NCBI RefSeq assembly: GCF_013403875.1
Contig: NZ_JACBNX010000012.1
Location: 101,577 to 165,576, forward strand
Direction: 5' to 3'
From: Burkholderia guangdongensis
GTDB lineage: Bacteria; Pseudomonadota; Gammaproteobacteria; Burkholderiales; Burkholderiaceae
DNA length: 64,000 nucleotides
Below, piece by piece: positions 9,298-17,688 of this stretch. The position numbers and the translations under genes are program-made. The notes under the pieces were generated by a model. It was not told the DNA's origin. It saw nothing but the letters and a program-made list of their open reading frames with translations, and searched no databases. Numbering within the stretch: the first letter of the stretch is position 1; each line of letters starts with the position of its first letter.

Positions 9298-10173
9298 ATG
9301 TCGACCAAGACCTACGAAATCCGCCCCGAACAGTCGCTCGAGCTGCTGAAGGAGCTGCACATCCTCACGCGCGACGGCAAGATGAACCAGGACAGCCGCC
9401 GCAAGCTGAAGCAGGTCTACCACCTGTATCAGTTCATCGAGCCGCTGCTCGCGAGCGTGCACGCGGAGCAGGGCGGCGTGACGCTCGTCGATCACGGCGC
9501 GGGCAAGTCGTATCTCGGCTTCATCCTGTATGACCTGTTCTTCAAGCAGCAGCCGTCGGCTACTTCGCATATCTACGGGATCGAGACGCGCGAGGAACTC
9601 GTCGCGCGCTCGGCCGGGCTCGCCGCGCGTCTCGGCTTCGCCGGGATGTCATTCCTGAACCTGTCGGTCGCCGATTCGATCACGTCGCCGACGCTGCCGG
9701 AGACGGTCGACGTCGTCACCGCGCTTCATGCGTGCGACACCGCGACCGACGATGCGATCCGCTTCGCGCTCGCGAAGCGCGCGCGCCATATCGTGCTCGT
9801 GCCGTGCTGCCAGGCGGAGGTCGCGGGCGTGCTGCGCCGGAACAAGGGCAAATCGCTCGCGAGCGCGCTGACCGAGGTGTGGCGGCATCCGCTGCACACG
9901 CGCGAGTTCGGCAGCCAGATCACGAACGTGCTGCGCTGCCTGCAGCTCGAGGCGCACGGCTATCAGGTCAGCGTGACCGAGCTCGTCGGCTGGGAGCATT
10001 CGATGAAGAACGAGCTGATCGTCGCGCAGTACAAGAATCTGCCGCGCGCACGGCCGAGCGAGCGGCTGAACGAAATCCTCGCGATGTTCGGGCTCGCGGA
10101 ACTGCACGAGCGGTTCTTCGTGCCGGGCGGTGCGCAGGCGGCCGATGCGCCGGCTGCGCCGGTCGCCGATTGA
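9298..10173 (+). CDS. Class I SAM-dependent methyltransferase (Methyltransf_32-like)
   Basis: A 291-aa protein. Motif I lies in LVDHGAGKSYLGF (about residue 65), and a conserved ALHACDTATDDAI block sits near residue 141. That block resembles the HACD segment of the Methyltransf_32 family, which contains many uncharacterised RNA/protein methyltransferase-like enzymes. CCQAE near residue 169 is also typical of that group. It follows the NPPW methyltransferase in the same direction and may be cotranscribed. The substrate is not predictable from the sequence. The C-terminal Ala/Pro tail (GGAQAADAPAAPVAD) looks dispensable. Confidence 0.8.
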   Translation: MSTKTYEIRPEQSLELLKELHILTRDGKMNQDSRRKLKQVYHLYQFIEPLLASVHAEQGGVTLVDHGAGKSYLGFILYDLFFKQQPSATSHIYGIETREELVARSAGLAARLGFAGMSFLNLSVADSITSPTLPETVDVVTALHACDTATDDAIRFALAKRARHIVLVPCCQAEVAGVLRRNKGKSLASALTEVWRHPLHTREFGSQITNVLRCLQLEAHGYQVSVTELVGWEHSMKNELIVAQYKNLPRARPSERLNEILAMFGLAELHERFFVPGGAQAADAPAAPVAD

Positions 10174-10213
10174 CGGCTCGGGGCGCGCGCCGGCCGGCCT
10201 GATCGGCTATGCC

Positions 10214-10269
10214 TGGCCGGCCGTATCTAGCCGGCCGTATCTAGCCGGCTGCACCTAGCCGGCCGCACC
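10214..10269. repeat. Four tandem 14-bp repeats between convergent genes
   Basis: Four consecutive 14-bp units at 10214-10227, 10228-10241, 10242-10255 and 10256-10269. Each is a variant of tagccggccgtatc: units 1-2 end gtatc, unit 3 reads ggctgcacc and unit 4 ggccgcacc. The array runs into the stop codon of the leftward DUF1415 gene and follows the end of the rightward methyltransferase. Each unit contains the near-palindrome tagccggcc. Confidence 0.9.
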
Positions 10270-10841
10270 TATACTTCGTCACCCGGACGATTCATCCACT
10301 CACGAAAGCCGTCGTGCCCGAGGCGGCGCAGCGTGTCCTGATTCCGCTCATAGATGTCGGACGCGTCCGGGAACGCATCGACCGCGCGCGCGATGCTGTC
10401 CTCGCGCAGCAGATGCAGGATCGGATACGGCGCCCGGTTCGTATAGTTCTCGATGTCGTCGGGCGCCGTGCCGTCGAACTGGTACCGCGGATGGAAGCTC
10501 GCGATCTGCAGCACGCCTTCGAGCCCGAGCTGCCGCACGAGCCCGTCCGCAAAGAACAGCGCGTCGTTGTAATCGAGAAAATCCGCGAGCGCGTTCGGCA
10601 GAATCAGCAGCGTCGTGTCGATCCGCTGCGGATCGGCGGCGTTGAGCAGCCGTAGCTCGGCTTCGAGAGCGGCGAGCGCATCTTCGAGCGTTGTCGCGTC
10701 GCTGATCGCGTAGCGCACCTGATCCTTCACGTAGACGCTCTTCGCGAACGGGCACAGATTGAGCCCGATCACCGCGCGCGCGAGCCAGTGCCGGGTGGTG
10801 GCGAGGATGTCGTCGTGCGAGGCGGGGGGCGTGTCGGACAT
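10269..10841 (-). CDS. DUF1415 family protein
   Basis: A 190-aa protein matching DUF1415 by its N-terminal block (ATTRHWLARAVIGLNLCPFAKSVY) and the later segments SFHPRYQFDGTAPDDIENYTNRAPYPILHLLRE. The family is widespread in proteobacteria and has no assigned biochemical function. I chose the ATG at 10841, in front of SDTPPASHDD. The frame stays open up to 11561, but the upstream part is antisense to the TetR gene. Its last codons overlap the 14-bp tandem repeat array. Confidence 0.85.
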   Translation of the reverse strand: MSDTPPASHDDILATTRHWLARAVIGLNLCPFAKSVYVKDQVRYAISDATTLEDALAALEAELRLLNAADPQRIDTTLLILPNALADFLDYNDALFFADGLVRQLGLEGVLQIASFHPRYQFDGTAPDDIENYTNRAPYPILHLLREDSIARAVDAFPDASDIYERNQDTLRRLGHDGFREWMNRPGDEV

Positions 10842-10906
10842 GGCGGAGCGAATGCGGAAAAATTGGGGGAGGAAAGACGAAAGGCGGCGAGCGCGCGGCC
10901 GCCGCT

Positions 10907-11527
10907 TCACGCGCAGGCCGCGTCGACGAGCTGCCGGACGAGCGCCGGCGCGGTGCCGATCGGCGTCGCGCCGTGCCGGTAAGTCTGGCTCGCCGCGTAG
11001 ATGCCTTCGATCACGAGCGCGAGCGAATCGGCGAGCATCTGTGGATCTCGCGCGTGGGCGCCATGGGCGAGCTCGACGAGCCGTGCCATCAGCCGCGCCT
11101 TGTTCTGCGCGACGCGCTCGCGCGCCGGGTGCGACGCGTCCGGAAACTCCGTCGCGACGTTCACGAACGGGCAGCCGCGATAGTCCTTCTGCGTCGCGCG
11201 CTCGGCGAGATCGACGAAATACTGGGTCAGCTGCGCCTTCGGATCGCCCGGATGCTTCGCGACGCTCGCGTCGAAGCGCTCGAAGAAGCACGCATCCATC
11301 CGATCCAGATACGCGAGGATCAGGTCGTCCTTCGACGAGAACTGCCGATACAGGCTCATCTTGTTGACGCCCGCGAGCTCGACGACGGCCTCGACGCCGA
11401 CCGCGCGCACGCCTTCCCGATAAAACAGCTCCTCGGCGGCGCGCAGCAGATGCTCTTGCGCGGTCGCGCCCGCGATCGGTCGTCGCGCGCGGCGCGGCGC
11501 GGGTTTGACGGCCTCGATGCCGGACAT
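10907..11527 (-). CDS. TetR-family transcriptional repressor
   Basis: A 206-aa regulator. The N-terminal helix-turn-helix spans about residues 20-65 (ATAQEHLLRAAEELFYREGVRAVGVEAVV, then GVNKMSLYRQFSSKDDL). The C-terminal ligand/dimerisation domain resembles that of efflux-pump repressors. The start at 11527 gives SGIEAVKPAPRR before the HTH; the frame extends 117 nt further but crosses the divergent promoters. It is divergent from an MFS transporter, and the gap contains two inverted 16-bp sites. The simplest model is that it represses both genes. The inducer is unknown. Confidence 0.92.
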   Translation of the reverse strand: MSGIEAVKPAPRRARRPIAGATAQEHLLRAAEELFYREGVRAVGVEAVVELAGVNKMSLYRQFSSKDDLILAYLDRMDACFFERFDASVAKHPGDPKAQLTQYFVDLAERATQKDYRGCPFVNVATEFPDASHPARERVAQNKARLMARLVELAHGAHARDPQMLADSLALVIEGIYAASQTYRHGATPIGTAPALVRQLVDAACA

Positions 11528-11554
11528 ATTGCCCTCGACGACGAAATGGATTGC

Positions 11555-11583
11555 TTGACATGTTACCGATTGGTCACTACGAT
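11555..11583 (+). promoter_or_regulatory. Sigma-70-type promoter of the MFS gene
   Basis: TTGACA at 11555-11560 and TACGAT at 11578-11583, with an exact 17-bp spacer. The left 16-bp TetR-type half of the inverted repeat (11562-11577) fills the spacer, so repressor binding would directly block polymerase. Confidence 0.8.
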
Positions 11584-11588
11584 CGCAA
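11560..11588 (-). promoter_or_regulatory. Overlapping divergent promoter of the tetR gene
   Basis: On the minus strand TTGCGA (11588-11583) and TAACAT (11565-11560) are 17 bp apart. It overlaps the rightward promoter almost completely and contains the same operator, which suggests autoregulation. Confidence 0.6.
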
Positions 11589-11611
11589 CACAATTGTGAC
11601 CGGTCGGTAAC
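11562..11611. promoter_or_regulatory. Paired TetR operator (inverted 16-bp sites)
   Basis: GTTACCGATTGGTCAC at 11562-11577 and GTGACCGGTCGGTAAC at 11596-11611. The second is the reverse complement of the first at 14 of 16 positions. Centres are 34 bp apart. The right site itself contains the palindrome ACCGGT and falls around the expected MFS transcription start. Confidence 0.8.
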
Positions 11612-11705
11612 AATGCGGCCGATTCGAAGATCGACGAATGCCAAGCGTCAGCCCGGGCCGGCCGATGCGGTGTGCGGCGCGGGCGGCCTCCCTGGAGAAC
11701 ACGAC

Positions 11706-12992
11706 ATGAACTGGGCAGTGCAACGAATCGGCGGGCGCTTCCACTACGGATGGCTCGCCGCGGCGGTGGTTTTTCTGATCCTGCTGGCCGCGGCCGGCAC
11801 GCGGGCGACGCCGAGCGTGCTGATGGTGCCGCTCGAGCACGAGCTCGGCTGGAGCCGCGCGGCGATCTCGCTCGCGATCTCGGTGAACATCGCGCTGTAT
11901 GGGCTGACCGGACCGTTCGCGGCCGCCGCGATGCAGCGTTTCGGGCTGAGGCCGACGATCCTGACCGCGCTCGCGACGATGTGCGCGGGCGTCGCGTTGT
12001 CGTCGATGATGACCGCGAGCTGGCAGATGGTGCTGATCTGGGGCGTGCTGGTCGGCAGCTCGACGGGCGTCGTCGCGCTGACGCTGTCCGCGACGTTCGT
12101 CACGCGCTGGTTCCACGCGCGGCGCGGCCTCGTGATGGGCATCCTGACCGCGAGCAGCGCAACCGGCCAGCTCGTGTTCCTGCCGATGCTTGCGGCGATC
12201 GCGCAGCGGCACGGCTGGAAGCCGGTCGTGCTCGTCGTCGCGCTCGCGGCGGCGATCGTGATTCCGCTCGTCGCGCTGCTGCTGCCCGAGCGTCCGGCGG
12301 ACGTGCAACTACGCCCGTACGGCGAGCCGGCCGGCGCGTCGCCCGCCGCCGACACGACGCAGGAGAACCCGCTGAAGGTCGCGCTGCGCACGCTGGTGCG
12401 CGCGAGCCGCGTGCGCGATTTCTGGCTGCTGTTCTTCAGCTTCTTCATCTGCGGCGCGAGCACGAACGGCTACATCGGCACGCACCTGATCGCGATGTGC
12501 AGCGATTACGGGATGACCGAAGTGCAGGGCGCGTCGCTGCTCGCCGCGATGGGCGTGTTCGATCTGTTCGGCACGACGATGTCCGGCTGGCTGTCGGACC
12601 GCTACGACAGCCGCGTGCTGCTGTTCTGGTACTACGGGCTGCGCGGACTGTCGCTGATCTACCTGCCGCACGCGTTCGGCATCGACTTCTTCGGGCTGCC
12701 GCTGTTCGCGATGTTCTACGGCCTCGACTGGATCGCGACCGTGCCGCCGACCGTGCGGCTCGCGACCGACGTGTTCGGCAAGGCGGCCGCGCCGGTCGTG
12801 TTCGGCTGGATCGTCGCGGGCCATCAGCTTGGCGCGGCGTTCGCGGCGCTCGGCGCCGGCATGCTGCGCGCGAGCCTCGGCACGTACACGGTCGCGTCGA
12901 TGATCTCCGGCGGGCTGTGCATCGCCGGTTCGCTGATCGTGCTGCGGATCAATCGCGGGCCCGCGCGCGTCGCGCCGCCGCAGGCGCTTTGA
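11706..12992 (+). CDS. Major facilitator superfamily transporter
   Basis: A 428-aa protein with about 12 hydrophobic segments arranged in two halves around a hydrophilic loop near residue 200 (RPADVQLRPYGEPAGASP). The MFS loop motifs RFGLRPT and GWLSDRYDSR lie in the loops expected for the family, and WYYGLRGLSL follows. Small molecule/H+ symport or efflux is expected; the substrate is not evident. I chose the ATG at 11706 with GGAG about 10 nt upstream; the frame extends to 11613 through the operator region and is rejected there. It is divergent from the TetR gene, which probably controls it. Confidence 0.92.
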   Translation: MNWAVQRIGGRFHYGWLAAAVVFLILLAAAGTRATPSVLMVPLEHELGWSRAAISLAISVNIALYGLTGPFAAAAMQRFGLRPTILTALATMCAGVALSSMMTASWQMVLIWGVLVGSSTGVVALTLSATFVTRWFHARRGLVMGILTASSATGQLVFLPMLAAIAQRHGWKPVVLVVALAAAIVIPLVALLLPERPADVQLRPYGEPAGASPAADTTQENPLKVALRTLVRASRVRDFWLLFFSFFICGASTNGYIGTHLIAMCSDYGMTEVQGASLLAAMGVFDLFGTTMSGWLSDRYDSRVLLFWYYGLRGLSLIYLPHAFGIDFFGLPLFAMFYGLDWIATVPPTVRLATDVFGKAAAPVVFGWIVAGHQLGAAFAALGAGMLRASLGTYTVASMISGGLCIAGSLIVLRINRGPARVAPPQAL

Positions 12993-13133
12993 CGATGCGC
13001 TGACGGCGGCCGGGGCCGGGGTGGCGTGCTCCGGCTTCGCGCGCGGCGCAATCCGGCAAGCGCGCCGTCGAGCAGGTATCCTTGCGGTTCGTCGGGCGTT
13101 CGCGCCCCTTCATCGATGTCAGCGAGGATTCGC

Positions 13134-13739
13134 ATGTCCGTCAAACCTGCTCCCACCACTGTTTCGATCCATGAACTGATCGCGGGCCGCTGGAGCCCGC
13201 GCGCGTATTCGAACGCGCCGATCGACGCCGCGCATCTGCACGCGGTGCTCGAGGCGGCGCGCTGGGCGCCGTCCGCGTACAACGCGCAGCCGTGGCGCTT
13301 CATCGTGTTCGACCGCACGCGGGACGAAGAGGCATTCAAGCGCGCGTTCGCGACGCTCGTGCCGTTCAATCAGGGCTGGAACGCGCCGGCGCCGGTGCTG
13401 ATCGCGGTGACCGCGCACACGCTGAACGCGAAGGGCGAGCCCGCGCCGACCGCGCTGTACGACGCGGGCGCCGCCGCGATGTCGCTCGTGCTGCAGGCGC
13501 ACGCGCTCGGCCTCGCCGCGCACCAGATGAGCGGTTTCGACCCGAAGGCGTTCCGCGACGCGTTCAGGATTCCGGCCGACGTCGAGATTCCGGCACTGAT
13601 TTCGCTCGGCCACTACGGCGACGCGGACAAGCTCGATCCGGTGCTGCGCGATCGCGAGAAGGCGCCGCGCACGCGTCATCCGCTCGGCGAGGTCGTGTAC
13701 GCGGGCGCGTGGAAGAACGGCTACTCGGCGGCCGCCTGA
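13134..13739 (+). CDS. Nitroreductase-family flavoprotein
   Basis: A 201-aa protein with the nitroreductase layout: RWSPRAYSNAPID near the start, then ARWAPSAYNAQPWRFIVF (FMN-binding SxxNxQPW block) and LGLAAHQMSGFD later. Such enzymes bind FMN and reduce nitro-aromatics, quinones or related substrates with NAD(P)H. Length is typical. The start at 13134 has GCGAGGA upstream; the frame extends to 13026 without coding character. It follows the MFS gene by 141 bp, so cotranscription is uncertain. The physiological substrate is unknown. Confidence 0.88.
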   Translation: MSVKPAPTTVSIHELIAGRWSPRAYSNAPIDAAHLHAVLEAARWAPSAYNAQPWRFIVFDRTRDEEAFKRAFATLVPFNQGWNAPAPVLIAVTAHTLNAKGEPAPTALYDAGAAAMSLVLQAHALGLAAHQMSGFDPKAFRDAFRIPADVEIPALISLGHYGDADKLDPVLRDREKAPRTRHPLGEVVYAGAWKNGYSAAA

Positions 13740-13943
13740 CAGCCGGCGGCCGGCGCGCGCATGCCGCGCGGCCGGACGCGCATTTGGCTGAACATTTGCC
13801 TGCGCATTCGGCTGCGCATTGGACTGTGATATGACCCCATCGAGCCCGCCCATCCGCGACCGCTTGCGCCGGTTGTGATCGCGCGGGCTTCGTGATACAA
13901 AGCCGGTCCCTTCCGTTTTCGCGCCGGCCAGGCGGTTCCTGCG

Positions 13944-15194
13944 ATGACTTTCTGCGCGATCGATTTCGGCACGTCCAATTCCGCGGTGGCGCTGCCGCAC
14001 GGCGAGCGCATGCGGCTCGCGCCCGTCGAGGGCGATCACCTGACGCTGCCCACCGCGATTTTCTTCAACAACGACGAGAACACGCGCGAATACGGCCGCG
14101 CGGCGCTCGCGTCGTACATCGACGGCTTCGACGGCCGGCTGATGCGCTCGATGAAGAGCATTCTCGGCTCGCCGCTCGCGGAGACGACGACCGATCTCGG
14201 CGACGGCACCGGAATCGCGTACACCGACGTGATCGCGCAGTTCCTGCGGCACCTGAAGCAGAAGGCCGAGACGTGCGCGGGCGCGCCGATCGGCCGGGCG
14301 GTGCTCGGCCGCCCGGTGTTTTTCGTCGACGACGATCCGCGCGCCGACCAGCTCGCCGAAACGCAGCTCGAGGCCGCCGCGCGGTCGGTCGGCTTCACCG
14401 ACGTGCATTTCCAGTACGAGCCGATCGCGGCCGCGTTCGACTACGAGTCGCGCCAGACCGACGAGCGGCTCGTGCTCGTCGCGGACATCGGCGGCGGCAC
14501 GTCCGATTTCTCGCTCGTGCGCGTCGGCCCGCAGCGGATGCGCGAGCTGTCGCGCAAGGGCGACGTGCTCGCGCATCACGGCGTGCACGTCGCCGGCACG
14601 GATTACGACCGGCGCGTCGAGCTGTCGTCGATCATGCCCGCATTCGGCTATCGCGCGCTCGATCCGGAAGGCCGCGAGTTGCCGAACCGGATCTACTTCG
14701 ATCTCGCGACCTGGCACCTGATCAACACCGTCTACACGCCGAAGCGGCTCGGCGAGCTGAAGCTGATGCGGCATCTGTACGTCGACGCGCGGCAATTCGA
14801 GCGGCTGTTGAGTGTCGTCGAGCAGCGTTTCGGGCATGCGCTGATGGCGCGCGCGGAGGAGGCGAAGATCGGCGTCGCGGCGGGCGGGCAGACGCTGATC
14901 GACCTGAACGACGTCGAGGAGGATCTGCAGCTCGCGTTCGACGCGGCCCAGCTGATCGAGGCGAGTGTCGACGACACCGCGCGGATCGTCGACGCGGCGC
15001 GCGAGACGGTGCGGCTCGCGGGCATCGCGCCGCGCGAGGTCGGCGCGCTGTATTTCACCGGCGGCTCGACCGGGCTCGCGTTCCTGTCGGGCGCGCTCGC
15101 GGATGCGTTTCCGGATGCGCAGCCGGTATTCGGCGATCGGCTCGCGAGCGTCGCGACCGGGCTCGGGATTCACGCGCAGCGACTGTTCGGCTGA
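13944..15194 (+). CDS. yegD: Hsp70-family chaperone-like protein (YegD type)
   Basis: A 416-aa Hsp70 homologue that lacks the C-terminal substrate-binding domain, as in YegD. Phosphate-1 motif IDFGTSNSAVA is at the N-terminus, phosphate-2 VADIGGGTSDFSL is about residue 183, and an adenosine-binding block FTGGSTGLAF is near the C-terminus. YEPIAAAFDYE matches the connect-1 region. It probably binds ATP; the biological role of YegD proteins is poorly known. The start at 13944 gives the motif at residue 3, which fits the family. It ends just before a bidirectional terminator shared with cspA. Confidence 0.9.
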   Translation: MTFCAIDFGTSNSAVALPHGERMRLAPVEGDHLTLPTAIFFNNDENTREYGRAALASYIDGFDGRLMRSMKSILGSPLAETTTDLGDGTGIAYTDVIAQFLRHLKQKAETCAGAPIGRAVLGRPVFFVDDDPRADQLAETQLEAAARSVGFTDVHFQYEPIAAAFDYESRQTDERLVLVADIGGGTSDFSLVRVGPQRMRELSRKGDVLAHHGVHVAGTDYDRRVELSSIMPAFGYRALDPEGRELPNRIYFDLATWHLINTVYTPKRLGELKLMRHLYVDARQFERLLSVVEQRFGHALMARAEEAKIGVAAGGQTLIDLNDVEEDLQLAFDAAQLIEASVDDTARIVDAARETVRLAGIAPREVGALYFTGGSTGLAFLSGALADAFPDAQPVFGDRLASVATGLGIHAQRLFG

Positions 15195-15265
15195 GCGCGC
15201 GCAGGTCATTAATCGGAATAATCGGGCAATTGGGTATCCGGGTATCCGGATATCGAGCCCGAAAA

Positions 15266-15294
15266 AAGAAAAACCCCGCCGAGGCGGGGTTTTT
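15266..15294. terminator. Bidirectional intrinsic terminator between yegD and cspA
   Basis: Perfect 10-bp stem AAACCCCGCC / GGCGGGGTTT with a 2-nt loop (15271-15292), flanked by A-runs on the left and T-runs on the right. It can serve both convergent genes. Confidence 0.92.
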
Positions 15295-15320
15295 CCATCA
15301 GACGAAACCGTGCGCTGGAA

Positions 15321-15524
15321 TTACAGCGGGCGGATGTTCGCGGCTTGCAGACCCTTCGGGCCCGTCTTGACGTCGAACTCGACCTTCTGGTTTTCCTGCA
15401 GCGTCTTGAAACCTTCGACACGGATTTCAGAGAAGTGCGCGAACAGATCGTCGCCGCCGCCTTCCGGGGTGATGAAGCCGAAGCCCTTTGCGTCATTGAA
15501 CCACTTGACGGTACCGGTTGCCAT
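15321..15524 (-). CDS. cspA: Cold-shock protein, CspA family
   Basis: A 67-aa single cold-shock domain with RNP1 KGFGFI (residues 13-18) and RNP2-like DLFAHF. The family consists of RNA chaperones that melt secondary structure and can act as antiterminators. The ATG at 15524 is preceded by AGGAACAAGTAAC, a good ribosome site. The long AT-rich upstream region suggests a long 5' untranslated leader as in other csp genes. The paralogue cannot be fixed from sequence alone, so the symbol is generic. Confidence 0.95.
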   Translation of the reverse strand: MATGTVKWFNDAKGFGFITPEGGGDDLFAHFSEIRVEGFKTLQENQKVEFDVKTGPKGLQAANIRPL

Positions 15525-15537
15525 GTTACTTGTTCCT

Positions 15538-15563
15538 AAAAAAAATAAAACGGGCCAAAGCCC
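15538..15563 (-). terminator. Terminator-like hairpin in the cspA leader
   Basis: On the minus strand GGGC-TTTG-GCCC (15563-15552) is followed by a run of T with single interruptions (15550-15538). It lies immediately before the cspA ribosome site. The stem is short (4 bp), so its strength is uncertain; see the finding. Confidence 0.4.
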
Positions 15564-15945
15564 AAGGGTGCATGAAAATCAAGGAAGGGGTAATAGGGAC
15601 CAACCGGAGTACCGTTGATGGGCGAACTACGAAAGACCACTTCACTCGCCGCTTGAAATCCTGCGCCAGTCTTTATACGGCGAAAGCCTGGGCCGGTCAA
15701 CCGGATTTCTTTCAATTCAGGGTTATTGCCGAGCCTTTCACTTACAAGCCTTGCAGCGAGCGCCAATTTTTTGTAGGGGGAGAACAATTTCGCCGCCAAT
15801 CCCGAAGGTCAAACGTTAAACTACGCGCCGCGCGGACTGGCTGCCCCGATCGGGTGGTCAGTCCCCCCAAGAACGCATGCGTGGTGCCATTCGAGCCGAT
15901 CCCGAATGGCGGGCCGACCCTGCTTTTTGAGACACAGGAGAAGAT
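15564..15945. other. Intergenic region between cspA and the APC permease
   Basis: About 380 bp, clearly richer in A/T than the neighbours. It should hold the leftward cspA promoter and leader and the rightward permease promoter. An 87-codon leftward frame with a TTG start exists here but has atypical codon use and no ribosome site, so it is treated as leader sequence. Confidence 0.6.
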
Positions 15946-17544
15946 GTGAACAGTTCTATTCAACGGAACATCGGTCCGATGGCCCTGATGCTGACCGGGC
16001 TCGGTTCGATTATCGGTTCGGGCTGGTTGTTCGGAGCCTGGAAGGCCGCCAAGATCGCCGGTCCGGCCGCGATCTGCGCGTGGATCATCGGGGCCGTCGT
16101 GATTCTCGCGATCGCGCTCACCTATGCCGAGCTCGGCGCGATGTTCCCCGAGTCCGGCGGCATGGTCCGCTATGCGCGCTACTCGCACGGCTCGCTCGTC
16201 GGCTTCATCAGCGCGTGGGCGAACTGGATCGCGATCGTGTCGGTGATCCCGATCGAAGCGGAAGCGTCGATCCAGTACATGAGCACCTGGCCCTACCCGT
16301 GGGCGCACGCGCTGTTCGTGAACGGATCGCTGACGACACCCGGGCTGCTGCTGTCCGCCGTGCTCGTCGTCATCTACTTCATGCTGAACTACTGGGGCGT
16401 CGCGCTGTTCGCGCGCGCCAACACGACGATCACGGTCTTCAAGTTCCTGATCCCGGGCCTGACGATCCTCGGCCTGATGCTGACGAGCTTCCACCCCGGG
16501 AACCTCGGCACCGCGACGAGCGAGACCTTCGCGCCGTACGGCTGGTCGGCGGTGCTGACCGCGGTCGCGACGAGCGGCATCGTGTTCGCGTTCAACGGCT
16601 TCCAGAGCCCGGTGAACCTCGCGGGCGAGGCGCGCAATCCGACGAAGAGCGTGCCGTTCGCGGTGATCACGTCGATCCTGATCGCGCTGGTGATCTACGT
16701 GCTGCTGCAGACGGCGTACATCGGCGCGGTGAATCCGGCCGACGTCGCGCGCGGCTGGAAGATGTTCGACTTCAAGTCGCCGTTCGCCGAGCTCGCGATC
16801 GCGCTGAACCTGAACTGGCTCGCGTTCCTGCTGTACGTCGACGCGTTCATCAGCCCGAGCGGCACCGGCACCACGTACATGGCGACGACGACCCGGATGA
16901 TCTACGCGATGGAGCGCAACAACACGATGCCGAAGTTCTTCGGCAACGTGCACCCGATCTACGGCGTGCCGCGCCAGGCGATGTGGTTCAACCTGCTCGT
17001 GTCGTTCATCTTCCTGTTCTTCTTCCGTGGCTGGAGCTCGCTCGCGGCGGTGATCTCGGTCGCGACCGTGATCTCGTACCTGACGGGCCCGATCAGCCTG
17101 ATGGCGCTGCGCCGCACGGCGACCGACCTCGATCGTCCGCTGTCGATTCCCGGAATGAAGCTGATCGCGCCGTTCGCGTTCGTCTGCGCGTCGCTGATCC
17201 TGTATTGGGCGAAGTGGCCGCTGACGGGCGAGATCATCCTGCTGATGATCGTCGCGCTGCCGGTCTACTTCTACTTCCAGGGCAAGGCAGGCTGGGGCGG
17301 CTGGGGCGAGGACCTGAAGGCCGCGTGGTGGCTCGTCGCGTATCTGCCGGTGATGGCGGTGCTGTCGCTGATCGGCAGCAAGCAGTTCGGCGGCGCGGGC
17401 GTGCTGCCGTACGGCTGGGACATGGTTATCGTCGCGGTGATCGCACTCGGGTTCTACTTCTGGGGCGCTAACAGCGGCTACCGGACGCAGTATCTCGACG
17501 AGCGTGAAACGCACGACGAGATCCTCGAAGGGATCGGCGCCTGA
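15946..17544 (+). CDS. APC-superfamily amino acid permease
   Basis: A 532-aa membrane protein with about 12-14 hydrophobic segments. The first helix carries the APC signature GLGSIIGSGWLFG. Downstream come AELGAMFPESGGMVRYA and NGFQSPVNLAGEARNP, both typical of amino acid/polyamine/organocation transporters. The gene starts with GTG at 15946, set by an AGGAG at about 15937-15941. An overlapping ATG at 15944 is out of frame and is followed immediately by a stop. The substrate is not determined; aspartate- or proton-coupled uptake by relatives makes an amino acid likely. It ends before a strong terminator. Confidence 0.9.
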   Translation: MNSSIQRNIGPMALMLTGLGSIIGSGWLFGAWKAAKIAGPAAICAWIIGAVVILAIALTYAELGAMFPESGGMVRYARYSHGSLVGFISAWANWIAIVSVIPIEAEASIQYMSTWPYPWAHALFVNGSLTTPGLLLSAVLVVIYFMLNYWGVALFARANTTITVFKFLIPGLTILGLMLTSFHPGNLGTATSETFAPYGWSAVLTAVATSGIVFAFNGFQSPVNLAGEARNPTKSVPFAVITSILIALVIYVLLQTAYIGAVNPADVARGWKMFDFKSPFAELAIALNLNWLAFLLYVDAFISPSGTGTTYMATTTRMIYAMERNNTMPKFFGNVHPIYGVPRQAMWFNLLVSFIFLFFFRGWSSLAAVISVATVISYLTGPISLMALRRTATDLDRPLSIPGMKLIAPFAFVCASLILYWAKWPLTGEIILLMIVALPVYFYFQGKAGWGGWGEDLKAAWWLVAYLPVMAVLSLIGSKQFGGAGVLPYGWDMVIVAVIALGFYFWGANSGYRTQYLDERETHDEILEGIGA

Positions 17545-17603
17545 CGCCGCGCGCTTCGCCCGTCGCCGATCGGCGGCGGCAGGCGAGGCGGCAAGGAAGT
17601 GGC

Positions 17604-17651
17604 AAAACAGAAAGCCCGCTCGAGCTTCGGCTCGGCGGGCTTTCTGTTTTT
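17604..17651. terminator. Strong intrinsic terminator after the APC permease
   Basis: The arms AAAACAGAAAGCCCGC and GCGGGCTTTCTGTTTT are interrupted only by a short loop region with a second small stem (CGAGC/GCTCG). T-runs in both directions make it suitable for the convergent dioxygenase gene too. Confidence 0.9.
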
Positions 17652-17688
17652 CGGGGCGCTCGGGACGCGCGGGGCGCGCCGCGCTCGC

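Noticed and set aside
11613..11705. N-terminal extension of the MFS protein by 31 residues
   Set aside because: It would begin inside the operator, at or next to the predicted transcription start; the Pro/Arg-rich peptide is unlike MFS N-termini.
13119..15209. Long leftward frame opposite yegD and the nitroreductase
   Set aside because: Arg-rich shadow of two well-supported genes; no ribosome site and no domain.
15536..15799. 87-codon leftward frame upstream of cspA
   Set aside because: It begins with TTG, lacks a ribosome site, uses rare codons and ends in poly-Phe from the T-tract. More likely the cspA leader.
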